NCBI GenBank assembly: GCA_002189035.1
Contig: NEEC01000004.1
Location: 2,852,001 to 2,916,000, forward strand
Reading direction: 5' to 3'
DNA length: 64,000 bases
From: Utricularia gibba
Taxonomy: Eukaryota; Streptophyta; Magnoliopsida; Lamiales; Lentibulariaceae
Position 1 is the stretch's first letter; each line of letters opens with the position of its first letter. Of the stretch, positions 25,454 to 37,956 are shown one piece after another. The position numbers were made by a program, and so were the translations under genes. The notes beneath the pieces are model-generated. The model ran no database searches, was not told the origin of the DNA, and worked only from the letters and a program-made list of their open reading frames with translations.

Positions 25454-26620
25454 TGATAGGTGTTTTCTATTTGTGCTTTTATGATTCTATTATGTTGGTT
25501 TTGCATTTTTTCTATTTTATTTTTCCTATTTTTTTTGATAAATTTTATATCTTTCATATTACTTTAATCTTTTTGAAGGGAAAGTGTGTGTTGTGAATTT
25601 TTAGGACGATTTTGGTTTAGAGGAAATTCTAGGTGACCTTAATTTAGGCAAAGAATAGATTATCCGAATGAAATCAATCAAAGATTATCGAATAAAATAA
25701 TATTTACATGTTATCTTAGAAGATTTAGATCTTATCCTAGGAGATTCACATCTTATCCTATAAGATTCGAATAGAAGATTTGATTCAGGGCTATGAAGAA
25801 AGCCAAACAAAGCTAGGCACCCTTATATAAGGACCTCAGTACCAAGCTTTTGGTAGAGACCAAAAGTCTTTGAGTAAGTTTAGGAATATAGAGTCAAGTG
25901 TTGCACCTTTGGATACATTTTATGTCATTTTTCATCAATTTTTGTGCATTAAATTCAAGCATGCATGTGTGAGTGCTTGTAACTAAGGATCTACGGTAAA
26001 GCCTTGTTTGCACAAGTCCTATGTGTGTGATTGTTTTACCATATTCTTCAACATTTAATTTGGGGTTTGATTATATTTTTCGTAATATTTTTTTTTTTAC
26101 TAATATGTTTTTTAGTACCATGTAACCTTAAGGGAGTTCAAACCTTAAGAAAGTGTAAAAGAATTTAAAATTGACCTCAAGCACCTAAAAAAAAGGATTC
26201 GATCAGATATTGTTGATAAGGCGCATGTGTGAGGTATGGCGATTAGGTTTGAATATGAGGAAAACATAGATTATCACAAGAAGTGAAATGACTTTGGTGG
26301 TATGGATGATTCTATAATCTTATTAAACGAGGGATAGTGCTATAACAATTATTGAGTAACACTATTTTAGAATAACATACTCAAAACTTGCATAAATGGG
26401 TTAGCACTCAAAGTTTACATACATACACATAAGCAAGTTTTAAGCAAGGTGAATTTTACATCTAAAGCTATTTTTCACATTGTTTTTAAAACCTGTTTTT
26501 TTACTTTGTTTTTGGTTATTTTTGAGTCATAATTTTTAAGAAAATTAATTTTCTATGGATATAATCTAATTTATTACTGTGACGATTTATATGCACTTGT
26601 AGAATCACCATTAGAGAGAG
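25454..26620 (+). repeat. LTR family A, copy 2
   Basis: Starts TGATAGGTG and runs parallel to 51646-52840: a promoter-like cccttatataagg near 25821, then the blocks with tgcacaagtcctatg, tttagtaccatgtaac and gttgataaggcgcat, then the end region cttgtagaatcaccat. The 3' end is joined directly to a piece of family B, so the original terminus is unclear. Confidence 0.75.
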
Positions 26621-26625
26621 ATTTT

Positions 26626-26730
26626 TGATAAACGAAAAATTATGCAACGTTGTTAAATTGTAATTTTACCTATCAAATTAATTTATAACCTAATACACAT
26701 TAAAACATAAAATCATAATATATATGAACA
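26626..26730 (-). repeat. LTR family B fragment (terminal part)
   Basis: Starts TGATAAACG, the complement of the family B end CGTTTATCA, and continues with the complement of the block ggttataaattaatttgatagg. Only about 100 bases of the LTR remain before family C sequence begins. Confidence 0.65.
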
Positions 26731-27625
26731 GGAAGTTTGTTCTTTCTTTTTCATTAGAAATGTGCGCTTGATCTACGGATCTAATGGAAACACTCCCTGG
26801 CTAGAATGTTTGTAAAATGAGGATATCACAAATACGGATAGGCTGAGTTCCCTAAACTGTTTAGGCAATGGTTCTCACAATTGATGTTATGAGATTACTA
26901 AAACCTATGTGTGGGTGTCGATTAGATAATCGATTCACTGGATGACTCGTCTTCGAGATGCTACTATGGGAAGCTAACCAAGTATCAGTAGCACGATCTC
27001 GAATATGACAGCCGTGCAAGTAAGCTTAGACTTGAGGTCAACAAAGTTATCTTGATCTTAAGCTCACATTTTCACTCATTACTAATGGGAGCCTAACCAT
27101 GGCTTGCCTAGTATAGATGAGTAGGGATGTGACTCCTTAAGGTTGGAGATAGTTGATTGATCAATAAAGGATTCATCACTCATGTTAGCGATGAGATCAT
27201 ATCTCAAGTAATTGCATCAAAGACTAACAGTAAGTCCTGGGCCCAAGGTAATGACACTCGAATTGTTTGAGTAGGTCATTGAGTGTTAGTATTTGAATGC
27301 AATTATAAGTTCGATACATCAAAAAGACACACACCCATGTTTTGATATCGAATAGGATACAAGTATGATGAAAGCTATTGATTACATGGTGGTTGGTCAT
27401 AAAAAGGCTCAATCAGTTTAACTGATTATTCTTTAATCTTCTGCTATTGAAACCATAGAGACTGTCTGCTATTGGCGGTTGGTGAACAACGGTGTCATCT
27501 GAAAGGTATTTTGAACATCCCTTCGTTTGATGTATACCGTATTCCAAGATCTGCGTTTGGGGTTTCTCAAAAAATTTTAAATTCCGCTGCTTTTGAGACA
27601 TACGATGTCTACAAGAAAACCAACA
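26731..27625 (-). repeat. LTR family C fragment, copy 2
   Basis: 26780-27420 matches the reverse complement of about 57880-58510 of the solo LTR. 27421-27625 then matches the reverse complement of about 57182-57360, so roughly 500 internal bases are missing. It ends in CCAACA, the complement of the family start TGTTGG. Confidence 0.7.
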
Positions 27626-29767
27626 AAAGGTACAGGTTAGAAGGCTTCAGATCGAACCCTCCCTCCGTTATGATTTCTTCTATTTATAGGGGAGGTCGAC
27701 CCGACCGAATCATGAGCTCCGCAGGTGTCGGCTACCTTTCTGCACTTGTGTTGTGATCTTGCTTTTCAGACAATCGTTGCCCACCCTGCCGTGACTCGGC
27801 AACTCTTGAGACTGTGCCATACCGCTCTTGTCAGATCTCTGACATATATCGATCTATCGACAGGCATTGTTTCATCAAAACCCCACTTGGCAGCCTTTTA
27901 GAAACTGATTATCCTCAACCGATTTGTATCCTATCAATCATGTAGACTTTGACAGATTATAAGGCATGGGTCATGGACAATATCAGTTTTTTGCCCACCA
28001 TGGATTCAGGTTACATATAAGTTATGAAATGACATTTTTTATTTCTAGAAGCCTCTTGCTACACTTCAACATTGTTTTCTATAATTTTTAGATGAAAGTA
28101 CATGAAAACACAAAACAAAATTGTACACAAACATAATAATAATATTTTTTTAATAAAAATATAATATTTATTAATAAAACTTCTAATTGAGCTACTTAAT
28201 TTTAATTTAACACTTAAATATATATCTAATGACACTTAGCGCTTTTTTGTTAGTTACTATTAGTCTTAGTTAAGAATTATTATCAAAATTAATATTTCAA
28301 GATGTATGATCTTATCACATAACAAGCATCTGAATTTTGAATTCAATCATGAAACCACTTTACATTTTATTTTGATTTGTAAATTGTGAGCTTTCTGGAT
28401 TAGAAATTTTATTTGTATACAAAAACTTTAATTTTATAATGATAATGAAATTTTCACTTATCAGAAGTAAAGAAAACGAAACAAGAATAGATTCCAACTG
28501 AAGAACATGTGCTTTCTAATGGTTTGCAAACAATGATACGAAAAACAAGAATCGATTTAAGCTTGAATTTCATAGTTCTTTGGAGTTGTTCGGCAGGCAA
28601 CAATTCCCAAAAACTAATTTGAAGGTAAACCCTCACATCTAATCTTAGGTAGAATCATGAAAGTAAGAATATTAAAGATCAATAGACTTATTTTTGTGCT
28701 TTGTAACAGGTTTTACTTTTATTATTAAGATGGTTGAAAAAACTAATAAATTTTGGTTGGAATTGCAAAAAGTTTGTGATCACTTTGTTCACATATATTT
28801 GTTCTTAGTTTTTTTTTAAAAAAAAAATCTCATTCTTTTGTTTATATTATTTTTCACTCTATGAAAATGAATTGAAAATTTTGGAAATGATCGTCTGACC
28901 AATAAGAGAGCAATGGGCATCAGAGATGAACCAACAATTGGCTTAAATGATGCAAATATAGGGTGGGTTAAGGGATGACTCACAAAGCGATTATTGGTAT
29001 AGAGCCATTAAGTGTTCATTCTATGCCAACATTCTAATGGTCAATCCAAGGAATACCAGACAAGAGTGAAGAATGAAACAGAGTAGCACATGATGATGAA
29101 GATTTCATTAAGAAGCTTCATAATATGACCCATGACACCAATACTAACGGTTTCTTATATTGACTGTTTTTGAAAAAGTCTGAGATGGTGTCGTACGTGT
29201 TGAATGATCATCCATAGAATTATGGAACGCTTGAAATAGTGGATGCAATCTATTTTTCATTTAAAATGTTATTCTACATTATTTGTTGAAAAATGCGTTG
29301 ATGTTAGAACTTTGTTTGTACCTCAGATATTAATGAATGTTTTGACTTACGATTTGAATGGCTTTTGATTGATGCAAAATTATATAAACATGGATTCATT
29401 CAATTATGTTGAGTTGAGAAAAAAAACTTTAAGTAAATCATTACATGAGTGTTTTATTTGACTTGTATATAATTAATTTATCAGTATAATTAAATTTAAG
29501 AAAATGAGGTTGTTTCATTTATTTATATATAAAAAATAAAATTAATTTAATGAGAAAATAACTTCTAAATCAAATGACAGTTGTCCGTATTCCAATAAAT
29601 ATGCAGGGACAAATATTGATTTAAAAAATCTACTCATTTCAAACATGCAAGGCAATCTCTATAATCATTCCATTTATAAGTGTTTTCAATTAATAACACA
29701 CTCTTAGAGGCATCAAAATTGAGGTTTTCACATTTATAGAGCAGAATGAGGGAGAATGCAACAAAAC
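27626..29767. other. intergenic DNA, possible LTR-like piece at its left
   Basis: 27640-27960 is more GC-rich and contains tctatttatagggga, which on the minus strand reads as a TATA-like ctataaatag. It could be part of another LTR. The remainder is AT-rich with no gene. Confidence 0.35.
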
Positions 29768-30285
29768 TCACTTTTTTTTCATAATTCCCCAAGTTTTTTC
29801 AATGATATTGTATACCTTTGCATTTTGCATATTGAATAACTCCTTTTTATTTTGAGTTATTTGAGCAACTTCACCCTTAATCTTTTGATCGTATCTTACA
29901 CCTTTATATGACGTCAAAATGTTTTTACAATTCATATATATATATATATATATTAGTCCGCCAAATAGTAATAACATACAAAAACCATGAATAACAATTT
30001 CTAAAACATAGCAAAATCTAAGAAACTTGGTATACCAATCCACCTGCATTGTGTGAAATGGATTTCTTCATTCACGTGCATTGTGCGATACTCATCCACC
30101 TGCAGTAGTATAGCAGAGCCTTTTCATCCCACTAATACATATGAAACACATGTTATCATTGCACACCCCAACATATTAGTTGATACTGATCCTTTCCATG
30201 TCCAATAACAAGGCTCGTCCACCCCTTTTATTGTGATGTTCACATAAATTTTATCTAATGCCCCTAAATAATTCTAGCAACATCA
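29768..30285 (-). pseudogene. PIF/Harbinger transposase remnant 1
   Basis: On the minus strand, from right to left, this reads LGALDKIYVNITIKGVDEP (first catalytic Asp in the ALDG-type motif), then WTWKGSVSTNMLGCAM, YVLVG, a stop and KGSA. Further on it reads TSYKGVRYDQK, then KKELFNMQNAKVYNIIEKTW. These are the successive blocks of plant HARBI1/ALP1-like nuclease domains. The (TA)n run near 29937-29952 replaces part of the protein. Stops make it inactive. Confidence 0.8.
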
Positions 30286-32097
30286 ACAAGTACTAAAAAA
30301 AATTTATAACTAGGAAACATGTCAACGAATTCCCAACTAAACATATCCCATAGAAATATTGATTTTATTTTAACATTCAACAACAACAAATATTTATTGA
30401 TAGAAAAATAATAATACTGAATTAATAATCTAAAATAAAAGAAGACTACAAAGCACGTTTTAGCTCAAAAAATTTGAAGCTTGATTTATGCTTGTTTAAA
30501 TGGGCTTCGGCTTAATTTAAAGTTTATCATGAACAGATTTGGGAATTTGGTTAAAATAAATGCTATATATATATATATCAATAAAAGCTTGTCTTTTAGT
30601 GTGGATAGTGCAATACTTTCTTCAATCAAGACCCACCTGCATTGTTGTGAGCCAAAGGATATATAGTTGACTAAAGACATGTTGACTCAATCACAAATTC
30701 TTGGCAGGGTTACTTACCAAATGGCGCATATATCTTTCCTGGTGTGGTCGTGGAAACAATGTGGTGCTTTTTTAGTGTTGCGTGTCAGTGCACACAACAA
30801 CCTAATTGTAGCATAACCCACTGAATTGCAATAAGTATTACAATCATGGAAACAATACAACTTGTTGGATGTGTGGCCATTCTGCGTTCTGAAAGAAGAA
30901 GGGTGTAAAAAAGAATTTTAAAAGGTAATTTTGATATAAAACAAATATTATTAAGTAAATTAAGGAAAATGTATGAATTTAAATTAACATAAATCCTTTC
31001 AATTTAAATTCTATTAATCCTATTCTCCATTCTTAATGGAAATATTTTTTTATTTTTTTAGTAATATCAAATTAATAGTAATAATTTAAATTTATACTTA
31101 CAATATTATATATCATAATTTTTTTAGTGATATCAAAGTACATTAATTTATAATATTTACTTCCAGTCTTATTTGGATTCCATTCATAGATCACCCCAAT
31201 AAAAGTAAGCAGTGCTTGGACAAATTTAAAGTTTTTCTACTTTCTATTTATAATTCCGCTCTTTTTTAAAAAAATTGTTCTCGATATTTCGAGTCGCTAT
31301 TAAGGATGGATTCAACTTTCTTTTTGTTGTTGTTTAAATTTTTTAGATATTATTTATTCTCTACCTTGTTGTTGTATTTCCCAGGCCAATTTTCATTGTT
31401 AATGGTTGCTGATTGAAGATGAAAAATACAAAATTAACTGGCATCCAAATGAGCTGATCTTAAACCGGATTAACTTCAAGACTTAATGAGCCACGATTCC
31501 CTAATCCTTAACTCATCCACCGACTTGGATCCCTTTATTCATTTATTTATATTTATATCTAAAAAAAGGTTTGAACCATTCATTATACAATAACGCAGGT
31601 AAAAAATGTTTGCAAACTAGAAAATCAAATCTCTACTTTATTAAATTATTTTGGCACCTTTTGGGAATACAAAATGGAGATTCCATTTGAATGGTTGAAA
31701 GGTGATTGTTGTTATCAGTTTTTAAAAGCAATTTTAAACAAACCAGAAACATAATAGAAAAATTGTTTTCTAAACGCGTGCATTTTTTTTAAAATACACG
31801 ATAGAATTTTAATCAAATGATTCAAATATCAAAATATAATCAAGGGATTGTTAATCTTTGATCTAAAAGACTTAAACCAAAACAATGTGTTGAAAAACTG
31901 TTAAGCTGAATTGCAGCAGGAAGGTTTGCTGATAACAACTGACAGAGGATGAGAAATGAAAGGGAAAGACAGGGAAGTGGATCCTGAGAGGATTGGGTCT
32001 GGAAACAACAATCACAGATAAAGGTTGATCAGCAACCACAGTACACACGATGAACAAAAGAATGCTCTCTCCGCCCTCCGGGATTCACTCTTTGATC
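30286..32097. other. intergenic DNA downstream of the CBL gene
   Basis: No supported gene. It is AT-rich, with a short (TA)n near 30564-30577. The part next to 32097 contains the CBL 3' UTR. Confidence 0.45.
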
Positions 32098-33892
32098 TCA
32101 TGCATCGTCTACTTGAGAGTGGAACACAAAGCTGGGGAACGTGGTGGTGATGTCTCTGAGACACAGACCAATCCTTTCAATACCCCAAGAAACGTTTAAA
32201 CTTAAAAAGAAAAGGGTCAAGGCTTTTAGGCAACTCACTTGAGATACTGGAGCGTCATGTTTTTAAGGAGTGAAGGGTGCTGCATCACGAGGTTCCTCCA
32301 TTCTTCCTTGTCTATCTTCCCATCATGTTTTGTGTCCGCCTCCTCGAAAGTCTGAACTCAGATGGTGTGTGTTCATGAGCAAACAGCTGAAATACACAAC
32401 TCAATTGGATAGCGTGATCAACCACCTTATCAATGATGCTTTCGATCACATCGTCTGCAAGGTTGAGGCCAGATTCAGCCAGCGTTGCAACAACCATTTG
32501 CTTAACCTGAAACAATCCCAAGGGTCTTAGTTGTTTACTCCGACAACGAACAAATCAATCAAGGGATCGAAAAGGGGAACCGAGTGATGTGCTTACCTCT
32601 TGTCTTTCAATGAATCCTTGCCGTTTGAGATCATACAACTGGAATGAAACTGTGACAATCAAAAGTATGTTATCATCTACGACCACTTTCAAGTGTCTAT
32701 ATGGCTGTGTCTTGTTCTCCTATAAACGGATTGTTTTTAAGGTTCCTTCTTTAACAACAACTAATCCCAACAGAGACTGTTTAACAGAGAACTATGAAGC
32801 ATATATGCTCTTTGACTTAGTCACAAGGCTAAGTTTAAGCTCATCAATCCTCCATTGGATTTAACTTACAATCAATTTTCTCTTCAATTGGAGCGCTGGG
32901 ATGAAACACTGAAAGAGCACGAGCAAACTCTTCAAAATCAAGCATCCCACGGTGCCTTGTATCAAACAAGTCAAAAACCTAAAGAAAAACAAGGGTCCGC
33001 TTTCCTCAACAAAAAAAAAAAAGAAAGAAAGAAAGAAAGAAAGAAAAGAAAACAAAAAACTTATGCATCAGTTTGCAGCAAAAGTCCACAAGAAAACCGG
33101 GAAAAGTTGAAGCAGTTGGCTGTGAACTGGCTCGTTAAACAAGCACTCCCCGAAAAGCTTAACAACCTTGCAGGGTGCGATTCATGAGAACTGAGAACTA
33201 ACCCTTTCTGCAAATAAGCTCCCTTTTTTGTTGGTTTTGAATAAGGCAAGTTGGAATTCTTCCTGTCAATACAATGTCACCAAATGCCACTCCGTTAAGA
33301 AAATGCAGATAAGCACATCAGCACACTTGCAATGTCTGTCAAATGGCACTGCATACCTTGTGAATCAAACCGTCATCAAACACACCGGTGCTGATCTTTT
33401 TATACAGTTCATACAAGGCTTCGATTTCACTAACACTGACTGCATCAGGAAGGCCAAAATGGCATTTAATAGCTAGTAAATAACCTAGAAATGCAGCCTG
33501 ATATATGAAAACCAAACTATTGCTTATGCTGACACCAAAGAACTACGAATGCCCATTGCATTACGTATTAAAATGTCACATACGGCTCAGTCTGAAGTCA
33601 AGGGATCTTTCTGTATATGAATGAAAGAAGAAAGTGCAAATATACCTCCCCTAGACAAAGCTAGCTAGGTTATATAACGACACAGACGTTTCACTGTATT
33701 ACATGAGTCTAAAAACAGCAGTATCCCTAGGCTTCAAGTGGCAAATATTAAAGGAATAATGTCCAACATACACACTGTCTTGCTTGCTAGAGCTTCAGGA
33801 TTCCGCAGGCCCCAGGGTAGCCTATCATATTCACCACAATTAATAAAAGCTACAAGTAGGTGTTTCACTCCTTCCAAGCACTTGAGCATCAT
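32098..33892 (-). CDS. CBL: calcineurin B-like Ca2+ sensor, CBL2/3-type
   Basis: CBL proteins bind Ca2+ through EF hands and recruit CIPK kinases to membranes. Eight coding exons, from the 5' end 33772-33892, 33357-33439, 33203-33262, 32870-32978, 32597-32649, 32426-32506, 32239-32351 and 32098-32155 (121, 83, 60, 109, 53, 81, 113, 58 nt), give 225 aa. This exon-length series is typical of plant CBL genes. The EF-hand regions are [11 protein letters not shown] (unusual first loop), [26 protein letters not shown] and [13 protein letters not shown]. The C-terminus holds the FPSF motif that CIPKs phosphorylate. The N-terminus ([19 protein letters not shown]) aligns with the tonoplast-targeting type and keeps two Cys that could be S-acylated. 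It lacks the MGCxxS myristoylation signal of CBL1/9. The first of two adjacent ATGs is used. 5' UTR introns may exist upstream. Confidence 0.95.
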
Positions 33893-35813
33893 CTCCTACG
33901 GGAGTCAAAACACTCCATGTCTGTATTAGTCAACCCAGAAAATTCTGAAAGAGAACCTGGCGGATAAGAATACGAACCAAAATGTTAATTCTTAAACTTA
34001 CTTACATATAAAACCGATCCCAATGAAAACTTGGAACTTCAACAGGCGAAAAGCAAAGAACTCAAGAAAAAAAAAAAACACCCAGATTCCATATAAACTT
34101 GAATTGCTGAAACTGGTAAGAATTCAATTTCAATTCATAAACAATCTCAAAAAAAAAAAAACTTTCTTGGAACACATAAAACAAATGATTTAGACGATAC
34201 GCAGCAAATCAACAACTCCAGGAAACTCGTTAGGCTGCCTAAGCGAGAAAAATCAGCAACCATATCTTCTTTCAGCATACAGGGATCAAACCCTCTTCCA
34301 AAAACCGATAATCTTTGTTGCTAGATACATGAAAATCCATCGGCAGACACATACATGTAAGACAATGCGATTGCAAAATTGCGAGCGCAAAAAAGGAGAA
34401 CTTTAAATCAAATTTACAGAAAGTAGAACAATGGAATACGCACTGATTAACGGAGACAACTTGAGGTGCTCAAGATTGCAAAATGGGTACGCTGAGGAGT
34501 GTGGGTGGAATCTGAATTCCTTCCTTTTTCCTGCCAAACCAAACTTACAGGAAACCTTTAAAAAGCTTTCAAATGATTAGTCCCATGGAGTGACCATGAA
34601 AATGCGAATAATTGAGTATTAAATGAGACCAACTTTTTATTTAATTAAAAATGAATTAAATGGCTTGTTAACATTTTTGTCTTCTTTTCTTCAGTAAAGT
34701 TTGCTTCTAGATAATATGTAAAAATAAATGTATTTAATATGATAAAATCATTGTTTTGGAATTCACAATCCTTTTGTGGAGGGAGTGGTGTACGGTATCC
34801 CAAAGCGGTGGGTCCCACTGACAATTGAATAAAAAAACACACGCAGGACCTTCCTTTTTGAAGTACATTGAGTTGGGGTGGTTGTTTTTTATATTTGGCA
34901 TAAGATATTCTGGCAAATTACATATTTAGAAATGTCTTAAGTCCTTAAGAACAAGCAGAAATAAGAGCACCGAATTCTCTTTTGCACTCCAATTCTGACA
35001 AACCTTTGGGAAGATAGTTTATTTTTACTCATATTTTCATATAAATAATTATAATTATTATATTCTTTAAATAAATTTTAATTTTAATTTTCTTATCAAT
35101 CTATTTAAATTGTAATAATCATATGTGATTAATGATAAATATAAAAAAATATGTAAATTATTTATAAAAATACTTTTTATTTAATTGAAGTATAAACATA
35201 TTCAATTGTATAATAATAATAATTAGCAAGGAAATTATAAACATATGTCCATTATCTTTTTGGGGAAGAAGGCAAGGCATGATATTAACACGGAGCTGTG
35301 GAAATATTTTATTCTCATGCCAGATTTCGCAGGATGGGTGTTGATGTGCGGTAAGGGTTCTTAAGTTGATTGTGGTGGTGTAATGTAGTGTGTTTTTTGT
35401 CTGTATTGGGAGTGTTTGTTACCTGGATATAGGTGGAAATTAAGGTAAGTTTGCCAGTAAACCTGTATTTAGTATGTGAATTGCAGAGGGTTCTTTAGAA
35501 ATATAACTACTGTCCAAATTTAATTTTAGAAAAATACCTATTGTATGTAATTGAGTGATAAATTTACCAATTCTTCTTTTTTGTAAATTTTTGTTATCTT
35601 ATAAACAATAAAATTATTTTATTTTTATCATTTATCAATATACAAATAATGATTTACAATAATTAAAAAATATATGTTATAAAATATGTATATTAATGAA
35701 CAAAATAGATGTATCAATTGAAAATAAAAAAAATAGTATGGGCTCAATGAAAAAATGGATTTTCCATTAAACCGAGTGCATTTTTTTTTAGGTATTATTT
35801 GATATTATTTTTA
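33893..35813. promoter_or_regulatory. CBL upstream region and AT-rich spacer
   Basis: 33893 to about 34550 is only mildly AT-rich and probably holds CBL 5' UTR sequence, perhaps with an intron, and the promoter. I could not fix a transcription start. Beyond about 35020 the DNA is strongly AT-rich with no feature until the tandem array. Confidence 0.35.
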
Positions 35814-36179
35814 ATTGAATATATATTTTTTATTTTAAATTTACATTATCACTCAAACCTTAGATATAATTTGAATTAATATTTTTTTATTTTAAATTTT
35901 TTTTATGAACACTCGATCCTTAACTACAATTTAGATTGAAATCATATTTTATATTTTAATTTTTATTAGTACTAAATCATCATATGCAATTTAGATTGAC
36001 AGCATATTTTTTATTTTAAATTTTTATCAATACTAAATCCATAGGTGCAATTTAGATTGAATATATATATATTTATTTTAAATTTTATTAACATTCGATC
36101 ATTAGATACAATTTGGATCAATTTCATATTTTTTATTTTAAAATTTATACTAATACCCGATACTTACATGCAATTGAGA
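35814..36179 (+). repeat. tandem array of about 61 bp, six diverged units
   Basis: Each unit begins like attgaat/attgaca, continues with a tattttttattttaaattt block, then a taatactaaatc/cactcgatcctt block, and ends with a tgcaatttag-like word. Six successive units of 60-62 bases can be laid out. They differ from each other by substitutions and small indels. Confidence 0.8.
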
Positions 36180-36862
36180 TTGAGAAGTTCCCAATTTCGA
36201 CTATGGAGGAGAATCCAACAAGTTGCATCTCTAACTAACATATGCACTCTCTATGCCACCATAAGAAGGTGTCTTTCCAATTCTTTCACCACTAAATTTT
36301 ACTAAAAAATATGAAATTGATTTGCCTTTTTAGGATTGATTTTATTAATTAAATCCGATATTAGTTTTATGAATTCATTGTCATGATGAGGAAAGTCAAC
36401 CCTAAAGTAGCATCAAATCTGAAAAAAACGGCCAAGCCAAGTCTTCACTCCAAATATTGAAGAGTTTTGCTCTGAACTTTATCAAAACAAATAGATCTAC
36501 CATGGAGGCGTAGGAGTTAAGCCTTCAACACATGCAATTTTGATCCTAACGTCATCCAAATGTAGGTTAATAATTAATAAGAGCATCTCTCATACATAAA
36601 TCATATTAATATTACCTTAAACCCTAAACTTTAAAACTTAAACCCTTAACCCTAAATCCTATCATACTAATTATAAGGACAAAATTCATATAAAACCTAC
36701 GTTTATATGGTAGTTGATCACATTTTTATCTTGAGATTTATTGATGATATAATTTATCTTCATTTCAAATTATACATTTTTATAAAATTAATATTACTAC
36801 ATTAAAAATAATTAATTAGGTAACTGAAAATACTTAATATTTATTTAATTATAATTTTAGTA
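36180..36862. other. intergenic DNA
   Basis: AT-rich. It includes a short aaaccctaaactttaaaacttaaacccttaaccctaaat stretch near 36614, which resembles degenerate telomere-type repeats, and no gene. Confidence 0.4.
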
Positions 36863-36867
36863 GTATT

Positions 36868-37951
36868 TGATAACATATATTTTGAATGTTTAAGAATATG
36901 AAAATGACTAATATTTTTCTACATAATTTTGATTTTATTGTATATTTCTATATTTTTGTAACTAGCACTACCTTTGTGAGTAATTGACACATATGTCAGT
37001 AATCCAAATTCCAATGAACTTAAAGATAATAGTGTGAAATTACAGAAGATATGGATAAAACTTAAAAGGAAATATACCAAAATCTAAGAAGATAAAAAGA
37101 TAGATTTTGGGCATTATGAGGGGAAAAAAATATCTCCAAGACTTTAAACAATACGCCACAAACTTTTGGAGGGAAGATCTGGAAAAATTTACAGGAAGAA
37201 TGAAAAACACGAACCAGAAACCAAGTCCTCATTTGAAGACTTTTTTTGCTTATAAAAAACATTACTCATAGTTGAAAATAGTTTTAACTTTTTCGTGAAA
37301 GTCTTTACGATTCTAATTATTGTTTATTTTGTTATTTCTTTTCTTGCTTTTAAGTTGTAGAGTGGATACGGTTTTCATTTTATGTTATGAAAATATTTTA
37401 TTTTACCTTAGTATGAGTAACTAAGCAGGTGTCTTAGAACCAAAAGAAGATATACAAATCATTCTTTTGATCTCATTAACCATAAATCACACCATTTTTT
37501 TAATAAACTAAGATGAGGGGGAGGTAGAGACACTCATCTGAAAAAGTTTTCATTAGAGGTAGTCCAAAAATAGGGAAAATCAAAAGTTTGGATAAACCTA
37601 CACTTTTGCTTGTTAGATGTATTATTTGTGATTTAAGTGAGATTATTTTAGTGATAATTATGTAACCTCTGGAAATCCCACCTTAATTAATTTTAGATAC
37701 ATATTTGCTTTTATCAATTTACTGTTTTTTTATATATTATTATCGTACTACCTTAATTTTAATTTAGATTAAATATCTTAACTGTAACAAAAACAACATG
37801 TATCAACCTTCACATAACAAACATATAATTTATTATGTTCGACCTTGATCTATTATGCTCATATTTTTGTATGATTGGTTGTAAATTAGGTTATAAATTT
37901 ATTTGATACGTGAATTTATATTTAACAATGTTGCAAAATTTTGGTTTATCA
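36868..37951 (+). mobile_element. solo LTR, family B, second copy
   Basis: A 1084-bp LTR that starts TGATAACATATATTTT and ends GGTTTATCA. The flanks are GTATT (36863-36867) and GTATA (37952-37956), a duplication with one mismatch. Its length and its internal words, such as ttataaatttatttgata near 37898, match the copy at 14438-15514. No internal region is attached. Confidence 0.82.
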
Positions 37952-37956
37952 GTATA

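Noticed and set aside
32997-33052. GAAA-type microsatellite as part of an ORF
   Set aside because: It lies in a CBL intron. The open frames across it are products of the repeat.
36606-36660. Interstitial telomere repeat (ccctaaa-like words)
   Set aside because: Only a few degenerate copies in an AT-rich stretch, too weak to call a telomeric tract.
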